Source: Purshia tridentata
Taxonomy: Eukaryota > Streptophyta > Magnoliopsida > Rosales > Rosaceae
NCBI GenBank assembly: GCA_003254885.1
Contig: QANT01007735.1
Coordinates: 1 to 39,710 of the forward strand
Reading direction: 5' to 3'
Length of the DNA: 39,710 nucleotides
The notes beneath the pieces were generated by a model. The model saw nothing but the letters and a program-made list of their open reading frames with translations, ran no database searches and was not told where the DNA came from. Of the stretch, positions 32,684-39,710 are shown piece after piece. Position numbers and translations under genes: made by a program. The first letter of the stretch is position 1; each line of letters opens with the position of its first letter.

Positions 32684-33912
32684 TGCCTGTCGGGTATGTT
32701 GCTGTTAAGTGGAACCATTTGCTGACTGCTGCTTCAAAGTGCAATCCGAGCATTAGTTAACGAGATGATGGGTTTAGTATTCTGGAAGGTCATGGAAATT
32801 TGGTAAATATGACTTTTGGACCATATCAGTTTTTGGTTAATGTTTCTATACATTCACATGTTTGAAAAGTGGGAGTGTAATTTTTGGAGAAGCTTAACGT
32901 GAGCTGTTTGTAAGATTGGTTTAGCTTGACAATGCAAAATTCTGCTTTTTAAGAAATTTCATGTGCATAATTTGGCGAGCAAATTGTTTCCAGTTTTTTT
33001 TTTTTTTTCAATCTATGATTTTAGTTTTGAAGTTGTTGAGAAAATGGTTATACATCATGAGGTATCGTATCGAACCAGTGCAAGGCTGGCTAACCGTTCA
33101 CAGCAGGCCATTTGAACACCTAAAATTTACTCCATTTTTCTACTTTGAAAACAAATTAAATGATTTTTTATCCCTTAAAACAAATTTTTTGGCCTACTTT
33201 TAAACATCAAAATAAAATTTAGTAACATTTCCCTCGCACCTATTCTATTTGTTCTTGTCTTTAAAACTTTTCCAAGAAGCACAATTGAAGGTGCCTTTCC
33301 TGGCATTGTAGGAAAACATCGTAGTAAATCAAGTTAGATGCATTATTAATTTATTATCAACGCTCTCAAAGTAAATCAAATTGTTAAGATGCATTATTCC
33401 TCACTTATACGGTTGTACCTCAATTAAGACCTCACCTCAACTCAATATCAGTAAAATTATCATTTGATTTTATGGTAAAAAAAATTGAAAATGAATATCG
33501 CTAAAAAAACTCACTTTTTATTTTAGAAATTTTCATAGAGAAACACTCTTATAATATCATCTCAACCCACAACTCGGCCCATGCAGGTAGGGTATGATGT
33601 TCTCTCCACGCAAGATGGGTTAGTTTTCTAAATTTTGATAGGAGTCACTTGCATTATAAAAGCCAATATTCTTTTACCACTGGAAGCCAAGTGTGATCAT
33701 CAACAATTCCAACTGCAAAAGAAAAAATCAATCATGCTTCATAAGGGCAAAATATTTTCCTGATAGGAAGCATGCCCCAAGCAAAATTTGGACATACAAA
33801 TAAGAAATAGCTCAGATCCAAAAACAAGATCCATTGAAATTGTACGCAACAGTATTAGCTCATTGCACACTGCCCATATTATTGTGATCATGGTAGGATA
33901 AAGAGTTTGCTC
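32684..33912. other. Convergent spacer, SCL28 and NDUFA8 3' UTRs
   Basis: No coding exon is supported. The left 200-300 bases should be the SCL28 3' UTR and the right portion the NDUFA8 3' UTR. A T run at about 32994-33008 is the only marked feature. Confidence 0.6.
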
Positions 33913-35730
33913 TCATTTCAATGGGCACTTTTTCTCGAATTCCTCCTGCTCTTTGCGACATAAATCAAATTCGTTTGTATTGTAATACATGCATCCAACA
34001 TAAGCATCCATCTCTTTTGTGCACTTCTGATGAAGATCTCTCAGCCTGCAGGAAGAAATGTTTCATATTTAGAAACATAAATCTGTTTATGTGTCATGGT
34101 GCATGTGTTAACGTGTACATCAGTCTGTTAATATTTAGTGCACATGTCTTGATGAATTATTTCTGGAAAATTTGATAGATTGTTACGAAAACCCATTGTG
34201 GGTCAAGTTTTTAAAGACATTTTGCAACTGGATGATAAAACAACAAAAAAGCCAAATCTGCATTACTGCAAATATACAGAATATGATCCATATTTCAAAA
34301 TGTTGCGAGATTAGAACATAAAGGGAATGATGATACTTAATAAAAATTGTTGCAAGTCAAATGATATCTTATACTAATCTACATGTTATGGAAGATACTC
34401 CCCTAAACTTGAACACAATGGTGAATGGTCTTTCCCATTTTGGCCTGCACCAAATTAACTAGGTTTAGGTTTTCTCTTGTGGTTCTAGGCCAATTGCGCA
34501 AGTTGCTAATATGTACGAGAAACATCTTCATGTCCGTCTACTAATATCACTGAACAGTAAAGAAATATGAAGTGGAAATAGATGAACATACACAGTCCAG
34601 AATACAATGAAATGATTGATCAAAAACATAATATATTCTAATCAAACATACTTTCAATTTACAACATCTATTATTTGCGTAAGGTGGAACAATTTGTACT
34701 AGAAACAAGAGAGGGAAGTGTACAAATTTGTCACCATCAGTGTGCTTTTTTAATAAACACAACATCAGTGTTCTTTTTAATAAGACACCATCAGTGTTCT
34801 GTGCAGAAGGGATTTTTTCTCTTAGTTTTTAACGTCAGGGTTTGGAACAAGGACCTTGGAATGGAACTGCAGCCTATGAAATTTACAAAGTTGATATATA
34901 TGAAAAAGAAAAAAGTAACACTAATAGCCTCCCAGTAAGTAGCACCTAGATTAATGCTTTCAAAATTTAGGGTGTTTAACACAAGTTCGAACATTGAGCA
35001 GTCCATTAGCATTGGTATTAACCGAGTCTAATGAAGGCCAGGGATACAGTTTCACAAAGTCATCAAATATAAACGTTAGCCAGCTAGACCAAATAAATTT
35101 TGGTATATAGCTCTAAATATTTGTTTAGAAGGTCATGCAATGGTATAGACATAGATGCAGCACAATGCATATCTAATGCAATTACGTTGCTTCAATTTTC
35201 TCATCTAAAAAAGGTCATTCAAATACAATTTCACACTGTGCCTCCAAACAAGTTCAACGAAAGAGCACTGCTGACTGCTCGACATCACACATTACATGAC
35301 CCAATAATTCCCTTCATTGAAACTCCCTGATTCTCCATTTCAATGAACAAAAACAACATTTTGGCCTCTAACTCAACTAAATTCTGAGCATTTTGTATAA
35401 CCCATGAGCTGAGCCACATTGAGCTCATTTGAGTAAAAGAAGTCTCTAATTAAAAAAAATCTCATAACGTGTCAATTTTTACGTAAAGTCAAAGCATAAG
35501 AACCTCACGGAAATGAAAGGGAGCTAATTTTGAGAGGCTTACAGGCCGAGGACGCAGCGAGTGACTTGGCGGCCTTTGTCGAGGCACTTCTCGGGGTTTG
35601 GGTCCTTCTTCTTGCACTTGAGGAAGGCCACGTTCTCAGCCTGGCAGTTGAACGTTATGTGCTTCGACGCCGCCGTCAGCACCGCCGACGTCGGGATCGG
35701 ATCTCCTGCTGCGTCCACCGCGCTCGCCAT
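33913..35730 (-). CDS. NDUFA8: Mitochondrial complex I subunit NDUFA8 (twin CX9C)
   Basis: NDUFA8 is an accessory subunit of NADH:ubiquinone oxidoreductase on the intermembrane-space side of the inner mitochondrial membrane. Two minus-strand exons join in phase: 35730-35543 and 34045-33913, giving 106 aa, the normal plant length. The split codon lies between GL and LRDLHQKC. Disulfide-forming motifs are clear: CQAENVAFLKC and CLDKGRQVTRC (both CX9C) in exon 1, and CTKEMDAYVGC (CX9C) plus CRKEQEEFEKKC (CX10C) in exon 2. As in other CHCH proteins imported through the MIA40 route, no cleavable presequence is visible. The frame stays open upstream to a TTG, but the first ATG is at 35730. A 94-base 5' UTR intron is likely (35848-35755). 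Intron 1 is 1,497 bases, so exon 2 is easily missed. The gene diverges from the bL33 gene. Confidence 0.95.
34733..34801. repeat. Short degenerate tandem repeat in NDUFA8 intron 1
   Basis: ACCATCAGTGT or ACATCAGTGT followed by a T run and AATAA(A/G)ACAC occurs two and a half times, with a period of about 28-30 bases, ending CCATCAGTGTTCTGTG. Confidence 0.7.
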
Positions 35731-37030
35731 CTCCGATTCCTCCAATCGATTCTTCTGCTTCAAAAAGATCGAAAATTACAAAACAAAAAAATGTCGATTT
35801 AAAGAAACTGAATTTAAAAACAGAGCTTATAATCTGAAATGTCCGAACCTTTTCTCTGATTGATTGAGTTTTCTCAGCTGAGTGAGAAAGAAAGAGGAAA
35901 TGAGTGTTAGGTTACGGTGATAACAAACACACGCACCACAACAGCAAACTTGGAGTTGGGGGTCAAGAAAATAAAGGGTACGGGCATTTTAGTCTTTTCA
36001 GCTTAAACATGTCGTTTTGGGTTGGTTAGGTCTCTTTTCTTCTTCAACCTTATTTCAGAGACCCCAACTTCAGCTTCTTCCACCACTCCTCTCTGTTTCT
36101 CTCCCTCAGACGATTACAAGTAAGTTCCTGAATTCTTTCAATCATTTGTATCGGAAACGTTTCCATTTTCCTGCCTGTTTTTGCTTTTCCTGTTTTTGTT
36201 TTGACATGGGAGTCGTTGTGGTAATGGAAGATGGGTTATGGATATATGGTAAGGATTGCACCTTTCTGGTGTTTTTTTGTTTTCAATGATAAATAGCTCA
36301 TCCTGATGTAAAATATAATATGGGTGTTTTTGTTGAAGGTGTTATTATGCTCATGTAGTCCGTATAAGAATGTTTTCAGAGCTTTTCTTGTAAAAAAAAG
36401 GCTTTTCAAAGTTTTGTTCTTCACAAATTTATAGTTTCAAAATGGCATACCATTTGAGTGAATTTATAGTTTTATAGCAACGTACTCTGTCTCTGATTTT
36501 GGAGTTGATAGTGTATGTGTGTTGTAAGTATCAATTGAGGGTAGTGACATTACACGTTTTGAGATATTATTCAGACTTGTGTGATTGTGTTTGGAGAAAT
36601 ACGAGCTTAGTGTTTTGGGGGCACCGGATAATGGATCTCAGTCATGTCATCTTGTTGGTGCTCAGAGCTTTCTTGATTCTGTGCCTATGTTTGTGACTTC
36701 CCCTAAGTACTTGATTTTGGGGCACAAATTTACACCTACAAGTATGTTGGAGTTTTCTGTACTAGGACATTTTGAGCACTACTTATCCTTTTATAATGTC
36801 TGAATATGGATTTGAGTTACAGATAGTTTTTGTCCATCTTTTTGACTAATTGATGGGGGCAATATTGAAGGCCATGTGTATACCAAGATTATATCTTTGT
36901 AGTAATTTTATGTTTCTTTGCAGATGCGCACTTTTATTTGGACGAATAATATCTGCCCACCCGTATGTTGTAGTGAAACCTATGTTTTCTATCACTTATT
37001 AGATTGGTTTTGTCTTGTTTGAATTAAGGA
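35731..37030. promoter_or_regulatory. Divergent NDUFA8 / bL33 promoter and bL33 leader
   Basis: The left end is the NDUFA8 leader with its probable intron. The shared promoter is probably about 35900-36050. On the plus strand a CT-rich leader around 36030-36119 ends at a good donor (ACAA|GTAAGTTC, GT at 36120). A candidate acceptor TTTGCAG ends at 36923, so most of 36120-36923 would be a 5' UTR intron. A further small intron before the ATG (GT at 36963-36964, AG at 37027-37028) would be unusually short, about 66 bases. No upstream protein is supported. Confidence 0.5.
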
Positions 37031-37204
37031 ATGGGTGACAAAAAGAAGAAGGCTACCTTGTTCATCCGGCTTGTCTCAGCTGCCGGGACTGGATTTTTCT
37101 ATGTCAAGAAGAAGCCTTCTAGGATGGCAGAGAAGCTTGAGTTCCGGAAATACGATCCCCGGGTAAATCGTCACGTTCTATTTACAGAGGCAAAAATGAA
37201 ATGA
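37031..37204 (+). CDS. Ribosomal protein bL33, probably mitochondrial
   Basis: bL33 is a small protein of the large subunit of bacterial-type ribosomes. The single uninterrupted exon encodes 57 aa, the usual size. It starts MGDKKKKATLFIRLVSAAGTG and contains EKLEFRKYDPRVNRHVLF, close to Escherichia coli L33. The CxxC pairs of zinc-binding L33 forms are absent, so it is the cysteine-free type. No N-terminal presequence is present; plant proteins of this exact type are annotated as mitochondrial or organellar L33, with targeting signals thought internal. It neighbours the mitochondrial NDUFA8 gene, also nuclear-encoded. The alternative, plastid L33, is usually encoded in the plastid genome and differs in sequence. 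The gene is too short for most ORF cutoffs. Confidence 0.93.
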   Translation: MGDKKKKATLFIRLVSAAGTGFFYVKKKPSRMAEKLEFRKYDPRVNRHVLFTEAKMK

Positions 37205-39445
37205 TCGAGCAAGTAGTCAGCCCTATTTGTATCCATTTTGTCCACCCTTTTTTAATTCCCAGTAGACACTTTGTTTTCATGTAGACCTAATTCCTAAGGG
37301 CTTGCATTAGCTAGTGGTGTTGTTGAAAACTCTTGCTCTCTCTTTAGCTGAAGTAAAATAATTTTTTGATGGCCATTACTATTCTCATGCAAACATGGCT
37401 GAATGAAACATTTGTTGTGGTTCCTTTTCTGTGAGGTCATCAAGCTATATCCTTCTTGCATTCCACCGTGGACATATGATCTTTGCTTATTCAGACTAAA
37501 TTTGACTTGTTATTTGTATTCGAGTTGTTTTCTTATCACATTCTGGGTCTGTCATTTATTTTTTGGGTTGCACTCATCAGAGCTCGAGCTTCAACCTTCA
37601 ATCCATTCAGATTAGATTGAGTGATGATCTTTTTTTCGGGAAACGAATTCCAAGAATTGCATACCCTTTTTTGAAAATGTTAGGAATAAGAGAGGTTTTT
37701 GGGGGTTTGGATATTTATGATAAAAGACAACCAAAATTATTTGCACTTACCAGAAATAGAAACAAGTCTCGTACACCTTTACGCTAAATTCTTGAAAGAA
37801 ATAACGTTGGAATGATGATAATTAACTCAGTTAATAATGTCATATGTTATCTTCTCAATTAGTAAGTTTAGTTTTGTATATTGAAACCATACCACCTTGG
37901 ATCCAATATTTCAAAAATTCTCAACTGAAGAACACTCTTGAATATGATGATTTTTCATTCTCTTATAAACAGGGAACTGTGAGTATACATAAATATGATA
38001 AATATGAGAAATAAGAGTATATATATAACTTATAAGCGTGAGAAATGTGAGTCATTGGATTACAAAGCACATCTCTTGCCTTATGTATGCTTACATATCT
38101 TATGCTTATAAGAGTATTGCTCATGACATCATAGCTCCATGTAAAATAAATATGGTAATAGTATTATTAGCAAAGCTTTCCAAATTATTACAATCTAGAG
38201 TTTCCTCAAGTATTACCTAAAGTTTTAAATTTTCATGATCATGGACTAAAATAGCAAAACACTATCACATCGAGACGCATGTAGAAGCAACCAATGCACC
38301 TATTTGACAAACACATTGAAGGCATTGAACATAAACATCCCACTCCAAAACCAATCTAAAAAGAACACAATAAAGTTCTCTTGTTTGGTCAATTTATGAG
38401 ACCAACTCCGATTTGCTACTCTTCCTCGCAACATGAGAATCGAATGGCCCACATAACCTAGATATGGATTTGGATATGACTTTCCATGTCAATATATGCT
38501 TAATGTTAAGAAACTTCTCATTCTGGCTAAATAAGGAATACATTGTGGGGTTACTTTCGTGATATAGTTCAATGATTTAAGGGTCATCAAATAGTTAAAT
38601 AGCTTCTAAGTTGATCAATTATTCGTTGAGATAATTTTTGAAGAGAAACATAAAATTTAAACAGCTCAAATTATTAAATTACAAATGCAGTCTACATCTT
38701 AATTGAATAACTCTATATAGGTTAACATAACCACGAAATATAATTTTTTACTTAAATTATGGGAAAAATATTAAATTTTAACTTAAATCTCTCAAACTTG
38801 AATTTTATGCTATTATTGATAATGGGGTACATAATGTTATACATTTATTGAAATTAACAACATTTCTTTACCGCGGCCTTTTTTTTTTCCTTAATGAATT
38901 ACACGTTTCGGCGGAAAAAAAGTATAAATTAAAATGCTTGAAAGTGACTGGTAAGAGTAAGACAAAATTATAAAATTGAAGTCCGGGCAAATGATCATTC
39001 AGTACAGTGCTGCATTCATGCCTATCACCAATCTATCCTTTTGTGATTTCCTCTGACGTGGCCCAATGAAAGCTCACATGCACACATTGATCCTCAAACA
39101 TAGGCACTGGTGAGAGTACAGGTATGGAAGTGAACACTTTAAAGCTCTCCGGTGGAGACCATTTGGGTCGTGTGAACATTTTGACCTCACTGTCAACCAC
39201 ACATTCACACGCACACGCCTTCAGTTTTCTCCTCTCTTTCTTTATTTATTTTATTCAATTCCCACTAACACCATCACACCATTTTGAACATTTTCATTGT
39301 TCACCACCACTTCAATTGCTCTCTCAGTGGGAGCTCTCTCACAGACCCTTCTTAATCACCTTTGCCTTTTCTGGGTTCTTCTTCATTTAGCCTCTAATTA
39401 CATAATTTCTTCAGCTTTTCTTGCTTTTCTTTGTGCATGTAATTA
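37205..39445. other. Intergenic DNA, then promoter and leader of the edge gene
   Basis: No known gene was found. A basic open frame at 37563-37787 is unassigned. 37800-38900 is AT-rich without recognisable structure. From about 39050 it looks like a promoter: TGACGTGGC (39054-39062) followed at once by CCAAT, then a CT- and CA-rich leader around 39190-39420. Confidence 0.55.
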
Positions 39446-39589
39446 ATGGCTCTTTGCACATTCTCATTTCCTGCACGTATCAACCGGGCAACAACACCTT
39501 CAGATGCCCATAAATCTGCCTCTTTCTTGTCCCACTTTTCTTGGGGGTCATCTGCTCTGCCATGCCAAGCTCCATACAAGCTCAATCAG
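39446..39589 (+). CDS. First coding exon of a probable plastid-targeted protein, cut by window end
   Basis: An ATG in AATTAATGG after a CT-rich leader opens 48 codons that end at a donor, AATCAG|GTTTGA (GT at 39590-39591). The peptide begins MALCTFSFPARINRATTPSD and is rich in Ser, Ala, Thr and Pro, with a single acidic residue. This is the composition of a chloroplast transit peptide. The mature protein lies beyond the window, so the product is not identified. A 63-codon open frame on the opposite strand covers the same bases. It is disfavoured because it has no ATG at its start, a poor acceptor upstream of it and no leader. Confidence 0.6.
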
Positions 39590-39710
39590 GTTTGAAAACA
39601 TGCATATGTTAATATGTATCTTGTAAATTTGAGAAAAAGCACCCATTGGGCCATTGCTCACTTTCATGTGGCTGAAATGAGTTTTTGGAAACTGTTTTTT
39701 TTTTTTTTTT

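Noticed and set aside
36017..36289. 90-codon plus-strand open frame before bL33
   Set aside because: It covers the CT-rich leader, crosses a good donor at 36120 and has low-complexity composition.
1..39710. CRISPR arrays, operons, prophage or bacterial-type systems
   Set aside because: The window is a spliced plant nuclear genome; no regularly spaced repeats with unique spacers or prokaryotic gene arrangements were seen.

Overview
This is nuclear DNA of a flowering plant, almost certainly a eudicot. Long AT-rich introns with GT..AG borders interrupt exons that read as well-conserved plant proteins, and intergenic DNA is rich in simple repeats. The repeat style fits a rosid such as Rosaceae, but nothing here proves the family. 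Two isolated N bases (17984 and 22654) mark it as assembled genomic sequence. All gene models were built by hand from splice signals, reading-frame phase and recalled family sequences; no search was run.

Layout: (1) 1-2052, AT-rich intergenic DNA and the MED16 leader. (2) 2053-9842 (+), Mediator tail subunit MED16/SFR6 in 16 coding exons. (3) 9843-11263, intergenic with a nested tandem repeat. (4) 11264-14617 (+), TRAPPC13 in 12 exons including a 15-nt micro-exon. (5) 15720-16799 (-), TSJT1/aluminium-induced DUF3700 protein in 3 exons. (6) 16800-19024, its promoter, then repeat-derived-looking DNA. (7) 19025-23772 (-), histone acetyltransferase adaptor ADA2 (ADA2a type) in 11 exons. (8) a short divergent promoter. 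(9) 24646-26993 (+), exosome core subunit RRP42 in 7 exons. (10) 27164-28120, a roughly 957-bp non-autonomous inverted-repeat transposon. (11) 28843-32683 (+), SR splicing factor SCL28 in 7 exons. (12) 33913-35730 (-), complex I subunit NDUFA8 in 2 exons. (13) 37031-37204 (+), bL33 ribosomal protein in a single 57-codon exon. (14) 39446-39589 (+), the first coding exon of a probable plastid-targeted protein that runs off the right edge.

The genes are mostly housekeeping: transcription (MED16, ADA2), RNA processing and decay (SCL28, RRP42), vesicle tethering (TRAPPC13), and organelle function (NDUFA8, bL33, the edge gene). Two blocks recall Arabidopsis neighbourhoods: ADA2a beside RRP42 (At3g07740/At3g07750), and bL33, NDUFA8 and SCL28 together (At5g18790-At5g18810). 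These correspondences are from memory and should be checked. No novel multi-gene system was found. The best second-look items are a duplicated 3' splice site in TRAPPC13, the two divergent gene pairs, micro-insertions flanked by direct repeats, the transposon, and small exons that simple ORF calling misses.
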